A stretch of DNA of 64,000 nucleotides, taken from Streptomyces yatensis (GTDB taxonomy: Bacteria; Actinomycetota; Actinomycetes; Streptomycetales; Streptomycetaceae). Below are positions 18,284 to 27,113 of the stretch, in pieces (within the stretch, counting starts at the first letter, position 1; the number at the start of each line of letters is the position of its first letter). The notes below the pieces were generated by a model, which did no database searches, was not told the DNA's origin, and saw only the letters and a program-made list of their open reading frames with translations. Position numbers and translations under genes: made by a program. The stretch covers positions 1,240,001 to 1,304,000 of the forward strand of contig NZ_CP072941.1 of NCBI RefSeq assembly GCF_018069625.1, given 5' to 3'.

Positions 18284-19336
18284 CTACGCCGACTCCCGTA
18301 CCACCAGCTCCGGTTCGAAGAGGACCGAGGTGGGCTCGGTGCGCAGGCCGCGGACGTGTTCGTCGAGCAGCCGGGCCATCGCCGCCGCCATGTCCTCCAC
18401 CGGCTGACGCACCGAGGTCAGCGGCGGCCGACAGGTGGCGGCCACGCTGGAGTCGTCGAAGCCGACGACCGCGACATCGTCGGGCACCCGCCGGCCGCGC
18501 TCCCTCAGCACCTGGCAGACCCCCTGGGCCATCAGGTCGTTGGCGGCGAACACCCCCTCCACATCGGGGTGTTCGGCCAGCAGCTCGGTCATCGCCGCCA
18601 CCCCGCTGTCCAGCGTGAAGCCCCCCTCGGCCACCGGCACATACGGATGGCCGCCGCGGGCCATGGTGTCGCGGAACCCGGCGAGCCGCTCCTGGCTCGC
18701 CGCCACCGCCCACGGCCCCGACACGGTGGCCACCTTCCGGCATCCCCGGGCCAGCAGACGCTCGGCCGCGAGGCGGCCACCGTCCCAGTGCGCCAGGTCG
18801 ACATGGCTGAGTGCGACCGGCCGCACGGGCCGGGCGAAGAGCACGGCGGGCAGTCCGGCCTCGGCCAGCAGCGCGGGCAGCGGATCGTCGGGGTGGGTGG
18901 ACACCACGAGCGCCCCGTCCGCGTTTCCCTGCCGCAGATACCGCAGCACCTCCTGCCTGGCCCCGGGGGACTCGGCGAACATCAGCACCGGGTGCGTCGA
19001 GCGCGGCCGCAGGAATCCCACCACCCCGCCGACCACCCGGCCGAAGAACGGATCGGCGAACACCCGCGCGGCGAAGGCGTTCTGCTCCTCCTCCGAGGTG
19101 TCCCCGGTGCCGTCCCCGGCCCCGGAGACGACGAGCGCCACGGTGCCGGTGCGCCGCGTCACCAGCGATCTGGCCGCCCGGTTGGGCGCGTAGCCGGTGC
19201 GCTCGATCGCGACGCGGACCTGGTCCTGGATGGCCGGATCCACGTTGCGGACGCCGTTGACGACCCTGGACACCGTCGCCCGGGAGACACCGGCCTCCCG
19301 GGCGACATCCTCCAAGGTCGGGGCGTGTCGGTTCAT
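18284..19336 (-). CDS. LacI family transcriptional regulator
   Basis: 350 residues. HTH at the N-terminus (TLEDVAREAGVSRATVSRVV, hinge NRAARSLVTRRT), then a periplasmic-binding-like effector domain ending VVGFDDSSVAATCRPPLTSVRQP and ELVVRESA. It resembles CebR/BglR-type regulators of beta-glucan use. A palindrome with AGAGCGCTCT lies 35 bp upstream of its start (autoregulation likely), and two more GAGCGCTC-cored sites lie in the DUF1996/GH55 divergent region. The effector is likely a short beta-glucan oligosaccharide, by context only. Confidence 0.9.
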   Translation of the reverse strand: MNRHAPTLEDVAREAGVSRATVSRVVNGVRNVDPAIQDQVRVAIERTGYAPNRAARSLVTRRTGTVALVVSGAGDGTGDTSEEEQNAFAARVFADPFFGRVVGGVVGFLRPRSTHPVLMFAESPGARQEVLRYLRQGNADGALVVSTHPDDPLPALLAEAGLPAVLFARPVRPVALSHVDLAHWDGGRLAAERLLARGCRKVATVSGPWAVAASQERLAGFRDTMARGGHPYVPVAEGGFTLDSGVAAMTELLAEHPDVEGVFAANDLMAQGVCQVLRERGRRVPDDVAVVGFDDSSVAATCRPPLTSVRQPVEDMAAAMARLLDEHVRGLRTEPTSVLFEPELVVRESA

Positions 19337-19371
19337 GCCCGCACCCTAGTGGCAGCGCACCCCGAGGGCAT

Positions 19372-19381
19372 AGAGCGCTCT
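19372..19381. promoter_or_regulatory. LacI-type operator upstream of the LacI gene
   Basis: Perfect 10-bp palindrome AGAGCGCTCT with the central CG pair that LacI/GalR proteins recognise. It lies 35 bp upstream of the regulator start and about 37 bp beyond the stop of the GH-A gene. Confidence 0.6.
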
Positions 19382-19419
19382 CCCGCCACCGCCGGGGATG
19401 CGTCATGACCGGCCGTGGA

Positions 19420-21168
19420 TCAGTGGTAGACGCCGAACTCGTAGAGCGAGTAGCCGTATCCGGTGCCCCGGGCCGTGCCGTGGACACGGACGTAGCGGCC
19501 GGTGCCGGAGACGTCGAAGTCGTCGACGCCGCCGTTGCCGTCGGTCACCTCACGGATGGTGCGCCAGTTCTGGCCGTCGTCGGAGGTCTGGAGGGTGTAC
19601 GCCTTGGCGTAGGCGGCCTCCCAGACCAGCTGGACATGGGTGAGGGGGGTGGATGTGCCGAGGTCCACCTGGAGCCATTGCGGATCGCTCCAGTCGGCGG
19701 CCCAGCGCGTATCCGCCTTGCCGTCCACGGCGTTGGCGGGGGTGCAGGGGCAGTCGCCGCCGCCCGTTTGGTACGAGGAGGCGGTGGCCGGCTTGCCGAG
19801 CGCCACATTGGTGCCGTTCACGGCGGGCGGGACGACCCGTAGGGAACGGGTCTCGATGCCCACGTTGCCCTTGCCGTCGGCGGCCTTGACGTAGACCTTC
19901 CATACGCCGGGGCGGTCCGGCGCGGTGACCCTCAACCGGCCGCCGCCGAGCTCGGTGGCGGGCAGCGGGGTGAGTTTCTTGTCCTGGTCGAGGTACATGC
20001 TGCTGGCCAGCACCTGGTAGGAGAGCGCGTCGCCGTCGGGGTCGGTGGCCTTGACCGTGAGCGTCAGCTCGCGGCCCGCCTCCACCTTGGCGGGGTCGCC
20101 GTCCACGGCCAGTGAGGAGATGACCGGCGGGGTGTTGTCATGCGAGGTGTCCGCGCCGTACGCCTTCTTCACCGCGTAGTACGACAGCCGCTTCTGACCG
20201 GCGGGCAGCAGGTTGAACCAGACGCCGCCGAAGTCGTCCTCGGTGCCGTAGTGGAACATCGTGGCGCCGAGCGCGACACCCCGGTGGCCGGTGACGCAGT
20301 TCCATGCCTTGGTGTAGCCCGCGGCCTTGGCCTGGTCGGTGGGCTCGGCCGGCACGCCGTTGGCGTCGTCGGGGACCTCCCACTCCCCCGCGGGGCCGGT
20401 CTCGGTGACGATGTACGGCTTGGTGTAACCGCCCTGCTCCCAGGTGGACTTGATGTCGCAGACGGCGTTGTAGGAGTTGACGGCGTACAGGTCCAGATCG
20501 GGGGCGTTCCTCTGGTAGTACGGCCAGGCGCCGGTCCACGCGTCGGTGGAGGTGACCGGGTGGTCGGGGTCGACACCATGGATCTTCTTGGCGATGTCGT
20601 TGACGAACGTGGTGTAGGCGTCGCGCTGCCGCTCCAGCTCATCGCCGCTGTAGCAGTTCTGCAGGCCGAGCACCGACTCGTTGCCGACGTTCCACATCAG
20701 CACGCCCGGGTGGTCCTTGTACGTGGCGACCCACTTGGGGAACTCGGCGAGCATCTGGTCCTTGTAGGCGGTGTCCGTCCGGTAGTTCACACAGCCGCCG
20801 CTGCCCGGGCCGCCACCGGGCTGCAGCCAGAAACCGGCGATCACCTTGATGCCGTGGGCGGCCGCGGAGTCGAAGAGGGGTTTGCTGGTGGCGTCGGTGC
20901 CCCAGGTGCGGAGGGTGTTGACACCCATGGACCGCAGATCGGGCAGATAGCGGTCGGCGTCCGCGATGGCGGGGCCCCAGGTCAGGCCCTTGATCTGATA
21001 CGGCTGGCCGTCCACGGTCAGCCGCCAGCCGCCCTGGGTGCCGGTGACCTTGACGACGCTTCCGGCGGCGTGGGCCGGCTGGCCGGGCAGCGCGAGGGCG
21101 CCGGCGGCCAGCAGACCGGCGGTGAGGGGGGCCGCGATACGGCGTGGGGCGGTACGGGTCCGGGTCAT
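19420..21168 (-). CDS. Secreted clan GH-A glycosidase with discoidin (F5/8C) domain
   Basis: 582 residues, ATG at 21168 after a weak GAAAG. Signal peptide ends near AHA (about 34). A TIM-barrel domain follows (IKGLTWGPAIADADRYL, GVNTLRTWG, IKVIAGFWLQPG) with acid/base Glu in WNVGNES near 165 and nucleophile Glu in VTETGPAGEW near 254. Next a beta-sandwich (about 335-430) and a discoidin domain (about 445-582, GYGYSLYEFGVY). It looks most like the GH2 C-terminal barrel or GH5/GH72-like proteins, but I cannot place it in a CAZy family by eye. Context suggests beta-1,3-glucan. Confidence 0.75.
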   Translation of the reverse strand: MTRTRTAPRRIAAPLTAGLLAAGALALPGQPAHAAGSVVKVTGTQGGWRLTVDGQPYQIKGLTWGPAIADADRYLPDLRSMGVNTLRTWGTDATSKPLFDSAAAHGIKVIAGFWLQPGGGPGSGGCVNYRTDTAYKDQMLAEFPKWVATYKDHPGVLMWNVGNESVLGLQNCYSGDELERQRDAYTTFVNDIAKKIHGVDPDHPVTSTDAWTGAWPYYQRNAPDLDLYAVNSYNAVCDIKSTWEQGGYTKPYIVTETGPAGEWEVPDDANGVPAEPTDQAKAAGYTKAWNCVTGHRGVALGATMFHYGTEDDFGGVWFNLLPAGQKRLSYYAVKKAYGADTSHDNTPPVISSLAVDGDPAKVEAGRELTLTVKATDPDGDALSYQVLASSMYLDQDKKLTPLPATELGGGRLRVTAPDRPGVWKVYVKAADGKGNVGIETRSLRVVPPAVNGTNVALGKPATASSYQTGGGDCPCTPANAVDGKADTRWAADWSDPQWLQVDLGTSTPLTHVQLVWEAAYAKAYTLQTSDDGQNWRTIREVTDGNGGVDDFDVSGTGRYVRVHGTARGTGYGYSLYEFGVYH

Positions 21169-21251
21169 GGTGGTGTCTTTCGGTGTGTCGGGGGAGGTGG
21201 AGTGCGGCGGCCCGGCCGCGGTGGTGTCCGCACCGGCGGCCGGGCCGTGGT

Positions 21252-22367
21252 TCACGGCAGCTCGTAGTTCTCGTCCAGGGCCGCTCCGGCCTCGGGGTGG
21301 GTCTGGTCGTAGCCGCGGGCGTCGCACTGCAGCGCCCCGACGACGCAGTGATCGACGAGCGCCTTCAGCGTGGGCGCGTCCCAGGCGTTGAAGAAGTCGT
21401 AGTGGAACGACCAGCTCGGGCCGCTGGCCAGCCTCGCGTGCGAGAGGTCACCGTTGACCGGGAAGGCCATCTTGAACTCGACCATCGGCAGCGCCACCGG
21501 ATGGTCGGCCGGGCACACGTTGTTGTTGGTGCCGGGGTTCACCACCGGGTAGGCCATATGGCTGCGGTGGTCGGGCGTGTCCAGGTACGTGCCGTCCCAG
21601 CAACTGGGCGCCTGGAAACGGATGTTGAGCTGGACCTCGGGCCGGCTCGGGCAGTCCTTGGGGAACTCGATGTTGAAGAAGCTGTCGCCGCACTCCCAGC
21701 CCTCCACGAAGCCGGGGTGGTGGCGGAACTCCTCGGCGGTCTGCATCGGGTTGCCCACCACGAAGCGCAGCCCCTTGGGGAACGGGCGCACACTGGTGTA
21801 GTCGGTGACGCCCGCCTTGTAGTAGATGGTCTGCGGCCCGATGGGCAGCACCGGCCGATCGGCGTTGAACAGTGTGGGCATCCAGTAGCCCGACTTGTCC
21901 CCCGGCGCCTTGCAGCTGGTGCGGCCGGCGTCGAGGGAGGCCGTGGTGCTGGCCGCGTCGGTCGTGGTGTTGCCCATGAAGGTGTGGTCATGGGACGCGC
22001 CCGGCTGCTGCGGGTACACGATGGGGTCGTCCGGCTTGGTGTGACTCACCGAGCAGTTGGCCTGGAACTCGTGGAAGTAGCGGTGCGGCGGCTCCTTCGT
22101 GGACGGTGTGACGCCGGTGACCGGCGGGTTCGCCGGGATGTAGCCGTCGCCGTCCGGGTCCTCGGGCGAGGAGGACGACGGCGCCGCCATGGCGTGTCCC
22201 GCGTGGGCGGCCGTGACACCGCCACCGGCGGGGGTCGTGACACCGCCGCCCGCGGGCTTGGCCGGGGGCGCTTCGGCGCTCATCGCGATACCACCGAGCC
22301 CTAGCGAGGTCAGCAGTAACGCGCCTGCGATCAGGGTTCCTGAAACGATCTTCGATCTCCGTGCCAT
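21252..22367 (-). CDS. Secreted DUF1996 protein
   Basis: 371 residues, ATG at 22367 preceded by AGGAG. A signal peptide or membrane anchor (TLIAGALLLTSLGLGGIAM) is followed by a Gly/Pro-rich spacer with PAGGGVT repeats. The DUF1996 domain starts near 100 (YFHEFQANCSVSHTKPDDPIV) and keeps the conserved HDHTFMGN, SGYWMPTL, WECGDSFF, CWDG and HRSHMAYP patches. The conserved His and Cys residues suggest a metal site or disulfide-bonded extracellular fold. The function is unknown; the domain also occurs in fungi. It is divergent from the GH55 glucanase, with a perfect LacI-type palindrome 61 bp upstream, so it is probably coregulated with glucan degradation. Confidence 0.85.
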   Translation of the reverse strand: MARRSKIVSGTLIAGALLLTSLGLGGIAMSAEAPPAKPAGGGVTTPAGGGVTAAHAGHAMAAPSSSSPEDPDGDGYIPANPPVTGVTPSTKEPPHRYFHEFQANCSVSHTKPDDPIVYPQQPGASHDHTFMGNTTTDAASTTASLDAGRTSCKAPGDKSGYWMPTLFNADRPVLPIGPQTIYYKAGVTDYTSVRPFPKGLRFVVGNPMQTAEEFRHHPGFVEGWECGDSFFNIEFPKDCPSRPEVQLNIRFQAPSCWDGTYLDTPDHRSHMAYPVVNPGTNNNVCPADHPVALPMVEFKMAFPVNGDLSHARLASGPSWSFHYDFFNAWDAPTLKALVDHCVVGALQCDARGYDQTHPEAGAALDENYELP

Positions 22368-22427
22368 GGAGACTCCTGCCACCTGGAGAGGGGGATGACG
22401 GGCCGTCACAGGCCCGCGACAACACTG

Positions 22428-22441
22428 GGAGAGCGCTCTCC
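22428..22441. promoter_or_regulatory. LacI-type operator before the DUF1996 gene
   Basis: Perfect 14-bp palindrome GGAGAGCGCTCTCC, the longest of three GAGCGCTC-cored sites in this window, in the 375-bp gap between DUF1996 and GH55. The rest of that gap is relatively AT-rich and carries promoter-like sequence (TTGACG near 22649). Confidence 0.65.
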
Positions 22442-22686
22442 AAGACCGGAGTGTCCGGGCGGGGACGCAAAGGTGTCAAGGCGTGAAGCGCAAAGGATCA
22501 GAGACGCCGAATCCGCTTACCTCTTGAACACAACATCCATGGACACGGGCGACCGCGAATCCGCCCCAAGTGCGCCCGAACTACCGGATTTTCCAGGCCA
22601 GTTGATGTTCAAAAGGCAACAACACCCACAGACTGCGGTCACAACTCTTGACGAGTCGTTCACATGGATGAAGCATGCGACGGCAA

Positions 22687-22698
22687 GAGAGCGCTCCC
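22687..22698. promoter_or_regulatory. LacI-type operator before the GH55 gene
   Basis: GAGAGCGCTCCC with a perfect GAGCGCTC core, 45 bp upstream of the GH55 ATG and downstream of the possible TTGACG -35 box at 22649. The position fits repression by roadblock. Confidence 0.55.
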
Positions 22699-22742
22699 TC
22701 ACCTCCATCCCGTTCATTTACTGAACCAGGAGAGACGCCCCC

Positions 22743-24575
22743 ATGACGCCTTCCCCCACGCCGTTCGCCACGCCCTCTTCCTCCGGCCGCTCCCCGGTCG
22801 GCCGCCGCGCGGTGCTCGGCGCCGCGGCCGCCGTCGCATCGGCCTCCGCCCTCACCGGCCTGGCCACTCCCGCGTCGGCCACCTCCGCGTCCGCCACCTC
22901 CGCGGGCCGGAGCAAGAGCCCGCGGGCCCTGCCGGGCGGCGGCGACCTCGGCCCGAACGTCATCGTCTTCGACCCGTCCACGCCCGGCATCCAGGCCAAG
23001 CTGGACGAGGTGTTCAAGAAGCAGGAGTCGGCGCAGTTCGGCACCGGGCGCTACGCCCTGCTGTTCAAGCCCGGCTCCTACAGCGGGCTCAACGCCCAGA
23101 TCGGCTTCTACACCTCCATCGCCGGGCTGGGACTCTCCCCCGACGACACGACCATCAACGGCGATATCACGGTGGACGCCGGGTGGTTCAACGGCAATGC
23201 CACCCAGAACTTCTGGCGTTCGGCGGAGAACCTCGCGGTCGTCCCCGTCAACGGCACCAACCGCTGGGCGGTGGCGCAGGCGGCGCCCTTCCGGCGGATG
23301 CACGTCCGCGGCGGGCTCAACCTCTCCCCCGACGGCTACGGCTGGGCGAGCGGCGGTTACATCGCGGACAGCCGCATCGACGGCCAGGTCGGGCCGTACT
23401 CCCAGCAGCAGTGGTACACCCGCGACAGCGCGATCGGCAGCTGGCTCAACGGCGTGTGGAACATGGTGTTCTCCGGTGTGGAGGGCGCGCCCGGGCAGAG
23501 CTTCCCGAACCCGCCGTACACCACGCTCGCCACCACCCCCGTCTCCCGGGAGAAGCCGTTCCTGTACCTCAACGGCAGCGAGTACCGGGTCTTCCTGCCC
23601 GAGAAGCGGACCAACGCCCGCGGGGTCACCTGGGGCAACGGCACCCCCAGAGGCACCTCGCTGCCGCTGTCGCAGTTCTACGTGGCCAAGCCCGGCGTCT
23701 CCGCGGCCACCCTCAACGAGGCGCTCGCCCAGGGGCTCCAGCTGCTGCTCACCCCGGGGATCTACCACCTCGACCGGCCGATCCAGGTGAACCGCGCGAA
23801 CACCGTCGTCCTCGGGCTCGGCTACGCCACGCTCATCCCGGACAACGGCGCCACCGCGGTGAAGGTCGCCGATGTGGACGGGGTGCGGCTGGCCGGTTTC
23901 CTCATCGACGCCGGACCGGTCAACTCCGCCACCCTGCTGGAGGTCGGCCCGGCGGGAGCCTCGGCCGACCACTCCGCCAACCCCACCACCGTCCAGGACG
24001 TGTTCATCCGCATCGGCGGCGCGGGCCCCGGCAAGGCCACCACCAGCATGGTGATCAACAGCCGTCACACCATCGTCGACCACACCTGGGTCTGGCGCGC
24101 CGACCACGGTGACGGGGTCGGCTGGGAGACCAACCGCGCCGACTACGGAGTCCGGGTCAACGGCGACGATGTCCTCGCCACGGGGCTGTTCGTGGAGCAC
24201 TTCAACAAGTACGACGTGCAGTGGTACGGGCAGCGGGGCCGCACCATCTTCTTCCAGAACGAGAAGGCGTACGACGCCCCGAACCAGGCGGCCATCCAGA
24301 ACGGCTCCATCAAGGGCTACGCGGCCTACAAGGTGGCCGATTCGGTGACCACGCACGAGGGGTGGGGGCTCGGCAGCTACTGCTACTACAACGTCGACCC
24401 GAGCATCGTGCAGCACCACGGCTTCGCCGCGCCGAACGCGTCGGGGGTGAAGTTCCACAATCTGCTGGTCGTCTCGCTCGGCGGCCAGGGCCAGTACGAA
24501 CGCGTCATCAATGACACCGGATCTCCCACCTCGGGCACCTCCACCGTGCCGTCGACCGTGGTGTCATATCCCTGA
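22743..24575 (+). CDS. GH55 exo-beta-1,3-glucanase (laminarinase)
   Basis: 610 residues, ATG preceded by AGGAGAG. Twin-arginine signal ([17 protein letters not shown]). The mature part begins [20 protein letters not shown] and keeps the two-lobed right-handed beta-helix layout of Streptomyces GH55 enzymes such as SacteLam55A ([63 protein letters not shown]). The Glu in FFQNEK near 507 corresponds to the region of the catalytic acid. It is expected to release glucose from the non-reducing end of laminarin outside the cell. Some databases label this family 'adenylyl cyclase', which I regard as a misannotation. Likely controlled by the LacI protein via 22687-22698. Confidence 0.92.
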   Translation: MTPSPTPFATPSSSGRSPVGRRAVLGAAAAVASASALTGLATPASATSASATSAGRSKSPRALPGGGDLGPNVIVFDPSTPGIQAKLDEVFKKQESAQFGTGRYALLFKPGSYSGLNAQIGFYTSIAGLGLSPDDTTINGDITVDAGWFNGNATQNFWRSAENLAVVPVNGTNRWAVAQAAPFRRMHVRGGLNLSPDGYGWASGGYIADSRIDGQVGPYSQQQWYTRDSAIGSWLNGVWNMVFSGVEGAPGQSFPNPPYTTLATTPVSREKPFLYLNGSEYRVFLPEKRTNARGVTWGNGTPRGTSLPLSQFYVAKPGVSAATLNEALAQGLQLLLTPGIYHLDRPIQVNRANTVVLGLGYATLIPDNGATAVKVADVDGVRLAGFLIDAGPVNSATLLEVGPAGASADHSANPTTVQDVFIRIGGAGPGKATTSMVINSRHTIVDHTWVWRADHGDGVGWETNRADYGVRVNGDDVLATGLFVEHFNKYDVQWYGQRGRTIFFQNEKAYDAPNQAAIQNGSIKGYAAYKVADSVTTHEGWGLGSYCYYNVDPSIVQHHGFAAPNASGVKFHNLLVVSLGGQGQYERVINDTGSPTSGTSTVPSTVVSYP

Positions 24576-24652
24576 TCTACGATGCGTCGCGGGCCGGTGT
24601 CTCCGGTGAACCGCCCTCGATGTACCGACCGCCCAGGAAGGACCACCACGCC

Positions 24653-25126
24653 ATGGCGACCACCCCCGTGCGCGACCGTTCCACGATCATGGTCCTGAAC
24701 GGGCCGAATCTGAACCTCCTGGGCCGCCGGCAACCCGAGATCTACGGCACGGACACCCTGGCGGACATCGAGAAGCTGGTCGCCGTAACAGCCGCCCCGC
24801 ACGGTCTGACGACCGACTGCCGGCAGAGCAACCACGAGGGGCAGCTGATCGACTGGGTCCATGAGGCGCGTGAGCACCACGCGGCGGTCATCATCAACCC
24901 CGCGGGCTACTCCCACACCTCCGTCGCGCTGCGCGACGCCCTGGCGACCTGCGACGGTCTGCCGATCGTGGAGGTGCACATCTCCAACATCCACCAGCGG
25001 GAGACGTTCCGGCACCACTCCTATGTCTCCGCGCTGGCCAACGGGGTGATCGCCGGATGCGGTGTGCAGGGCTACGCGTTCGCCGTCGAGCGCGTGGCCG
25101 CCCTGCTGGCCGCCGCCAAGGCGTAG
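24653..25126 (+). CDS. aroQ: Type II 3-dehydroquinate dehydratase
   Basis: 157 residues, the type II length. It interconverts 3-dehydroquinate and 3-dehydroshikimate. Landmarks: [13 protein letters not shown], catalytic Tyr in [37 protein letters not shown], catalytic His in PIVEVHISN. The start ATG has AGGAAGGA upstream. It is not next to other shikimate genes. It follows the GH55 gene by 77 bp and converges on the DeoR gene, so it may serve quinate use or be an accessory copy. Confidence 0.93.
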   Translation: MATTPVRDRSTIMVLNGPNLNLLGRRQPEIYGTDTLADIEKLVAVTAAPHGLTTDCRQSNHEGQLIDWVHEAREHHAAVIINPAGYSHTSVALRDALATCDGLPIVEVHISNIHQRETFRHHSYVSALANGVIAGCGVQGYAFAVERVAALLAAAKA

Positions 25127-25135
25127 CCGCCCGGC

Positions 25136-25226
25136 GCTTCGGGCGCGTCCGGCACTCCGGGCCCGTTCGGCACCTCGGGCGCGTCCGTCGCGTCAGGCCC
25201 GGCCGGCGCGTCAGGCCCGTCCGGCG
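25136..25226. repeat. Short degenerate repeats between converging genes
   Basis: Repeated GGCGCGTCAGGCCCG and GCGTCCGGCAC-type units of about 15-18 bp fill the gap between aroQ and the DeoR gene. They could act as a poor terminator; no coding potential. Confidence 0.5.
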
Positions 25227-25228
25227 TG

Positions 25229-26023
25229 TCAGGCCCTGATCACCTGGACACCGGCCTCGGTGTACGGAGCGACCAGCTCCGCACCGGCGCCGGTGTCCGT
25301 GATCAGCACATCGATCTCCTCCAGCGCGCAGATCCGGGCGAACGCCCGGCGGCCCAGCTTGGAGCTGTCCGCCACGACCACCACCCGGGCCGCCCGGCCC
25401 GCCATGAGGTGGTTGATGCTGGCCTCCCCCTCGTGGTGGGCGGTCGCGCCCTGGACCGTGTCCAGCGCGTCCACGCCGAGGATCGCCAGATCCAGCGACA
25501 CCTGGCCCAGCACCCCGGTGGCCAGCGGCCCCATCAGCTCGAAGGACTGCGGACGGGCGACCCCGCCGGTGAGCACGATCTTGACCTGGGGGCGCACCGC
25601 CAGCTCACTGGCGATGTTCAGGGCGTTGGTGACGACCGTGACGGCCGGGCCGCCGCCCGGGGCGGACAGATCGCCGCGCAGGGAGATGGCACGGGCGACC
25701 TCGGTGGTGGTCGTCCCGCCGTTGAGCCCCACGATCGAGCCCGCTTCGGCCAGCCGGGCCGCGGCCGCGGCGATCCGCTGCTTCTCCGAGGCGCGCCGGG
25801 CGGTCTTGTAGCGCAGGGGAAGGTCGTACGAGAGGTTCTGCGCTACCGCGCCGCCCCGGGTACGGGTCAGCATCTGCTGCTGAGCGAGCTCATCCAGGTC
25901 GCGCCGGATGGTCGCGGCGGATACCGCCAGTTCGGCGGCCGCCTCCTCCACATCGATCCTGCCGTCCCTGGTCAGCAGATCCAGCAGGGCGTTCCAGCGC
26001 TCGGGCCGTTTCACGTCGATCAC
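25229..26023 (-). CDS. DeoR/GlpR family transcriptional regulator (AgaR-like)
   Basis: 264 residues. N-terminal HTH (RWNALLDLLTRDGRIDVEEA, VSAATIRRDLDELAQQ) and a sugar-phosphate-sensing DeoR C-terminal domain (GLNGGTTTTEVAR, TVVTNALNIASEL, LTGGVARPQSFELMGP). GTG starts at 26023 and 26014 are both possible; spacing from AGG slightly favours 26014. It is divergent from the SIS isomerase/aldolase operon, and a 9-bp inverted repeat in the shared gap is a good operator candidate. The effector is probably the phosphorylated amino sugar or ketose that those enzymes handle. Confidence 0.9.
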   Translation of the reverse strand: MIDVKRPERWNALLDLLTRDGRIDVEEAAAELAVSAATIRRDLDELAQQQMLTRTRGGAVAQNLSYDLPLRYKTARRASEKQRIAAAAARLAEAGSIVGLNGGTTTTEVARAISLRGDLSAPGGGPAVTVVTNALNIASELAVRPQVKIVLTGGVARPQSFELMGPLATGVLGQVSLDLAILGVDALDTVQGATAHHEGEASINHLMAGRAARVVVVADSSKLGRRAFARICALEEIDVLITDTGAGAELVAPYTEAGVQVIRA

Positions 26024-26050
26024 CCTACCCCGTGCACATCAGCTCTGGAC

Positions 26051-26106
26051 TTTCATGCGTGATCCTGCGCATTATCTGCTCGTACGAAACAACTCCGCGC
26101 ATGAAA
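26051..26106. promoter_or_regulatory. Inverted-repeat operator in DeoR/SIS divergent region
   Basis: TTTCATGCG (26051-26059) and its perfect complement CGCATGAAA (26098-26106), 38 bp apart, in the only AT-rich part of the gap. Spaced half-sites of this kind suit looping or multi-dimer binding by DeoR-type repressors. Confidence 0.6.
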
Positions 26107-26140
26107 AGTGCTCGGGTCACCGTGCGACGAGGGGAGTCCC

Positions 26141-27034
26141 ATGAGCCACACCGAGGCCGAGATCGCGAGCCAGCCCGACTGCTGGCGGCGCGCCATCGCC
26201 CTGGCCCGGGATCCGGAGGGGCCCGTACCGGCGGCGCTGCCCCGGCCGGGTGAGCGGGTCGCCGTCGTCGGCTGCGGCACCTCGTGGTTCATCGCCCAGT
26301 CGTACGCCGCGCTGCGCGAGGCGGCGGGCCAGGGCGAGACGGACGCCTTCGCGGCGTCCGAGATGCCGGCCGGCCGCGCCTACGACCGGGTGGTGGCACT
26401 GTCCCGGTCCGGCAACACGACCGAGGTGCTGGAGCTGCTCGGCGCGGTCCGCGGCCGGGTGCCCACCACCGTCATCACGGCGGTCCCCGACTCACCGGTC
26501 GTGGGCGCCGCGGACGCCGCGGTCGTGCTCGACTTCGCCGATGAGCGGTCGGTGGTGCAGACCCGCTGGGCCACCAGCGAACTGGCCCTGCTCCGGGCCC
26601 ACTTGGGCGCACCGCTGGAGCACCTGGAGGCGGACGGCGAGGCGGCGCTCGCCGAGCCGCTGCCCGGGGCGCTGGTGGAGGCCGGGCAGTTCACCTTCCT
26701 CGGGCGGGGCTGGACCTACGGAGTCGCCCAGGAGGCCGCGCTCAAGATGCGCGAGGCGGCGGGGGCGTGGACCGAGGCCTATCCGGCCAAGGAGTACCGG
26801 CATGGCCCGATCAGCGTGACCGGCCCGCGGAGCGTGGTGTGGTGGCTGGGCGAGGGGGCGTCGGACGTGGCGGACCAGGAGATCACCCGCACCGGCGGCC
26901 GGGTCGCCGGCTACGGCCGTGACCCGCTGGCCGAACTGGTGGTGGTGCAGCGGCTCGCGGTCGCGATCGCGGCGACGCGCGGGCTCAACCCCGACGAGCC
27001 CCGCCATCTCACCCGCTCGGTGATCCTCGGCTGA
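26141..27034 (+). CDS. SIS-domain sugar-phosphate isomerase/deaminase (AgaS-like)
   Basis: About 297 residues, ATG behind GAGGGGAG. Two SIS halves: VGCGTSWFIAQSYAALREAA, with the sugar-phosphate loop ALSRSGNTTEVLELL, then LGRGWTYGVAQEAALKMREA and YPAKEYRHGPIS. This layout is that of AgaS or NagB-II type aldose-ketose isomerase/deaminases that turn GlcN-6-P or GalN-6-P into a keto-hexose phosphate and ammonia. There is no glutaminase domain, so it is not GlmS. Next to an aldolase and near chitosanase genes, GlcN-6-P use is a reasonable inference. Confidence 0.82.
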   Translation: MSHTEAEIASQPDCWRRAIALARDPEGPVPAALPRPGERVAVVGCGTSWFIAQSYAALREAAGQGETDAFAASEMPAGRAYDRVVALSRSGNTTEVLELLGAVRGRVPTTVITAVPDSPVVGAADAAVVLDFADERSVVQTRWATSELALLRAHLGAPLEHLEADGEAALAEPLPGALVEAGQFTFLGRGWTYGVAQEAALKMREAAGAWTEAYPAKEYRHGPISVTGPRSVVWWLGEGASDVADQEITRTGGRVAGYGRDPLAELVVVQRLAVAIAATRGLNPDEPRHLTRSVILG

Positions 27035-27113
27035 GCCGGGGCGAAGGAAACACGGGAACCGAACGAACACGGAAACGGCCGGAACACGGAAAACGGGCGG
27101 AAGGAGCCGGTAG

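Noticed and set aside
16789..18618. A long plus-strand frame running from inside the ROK gene into the LacI gene
   Set aside because: It is out of frame with both, runs through the repeat tract, and encodes Arg/Gly/Ala-rich sequence without motifs.
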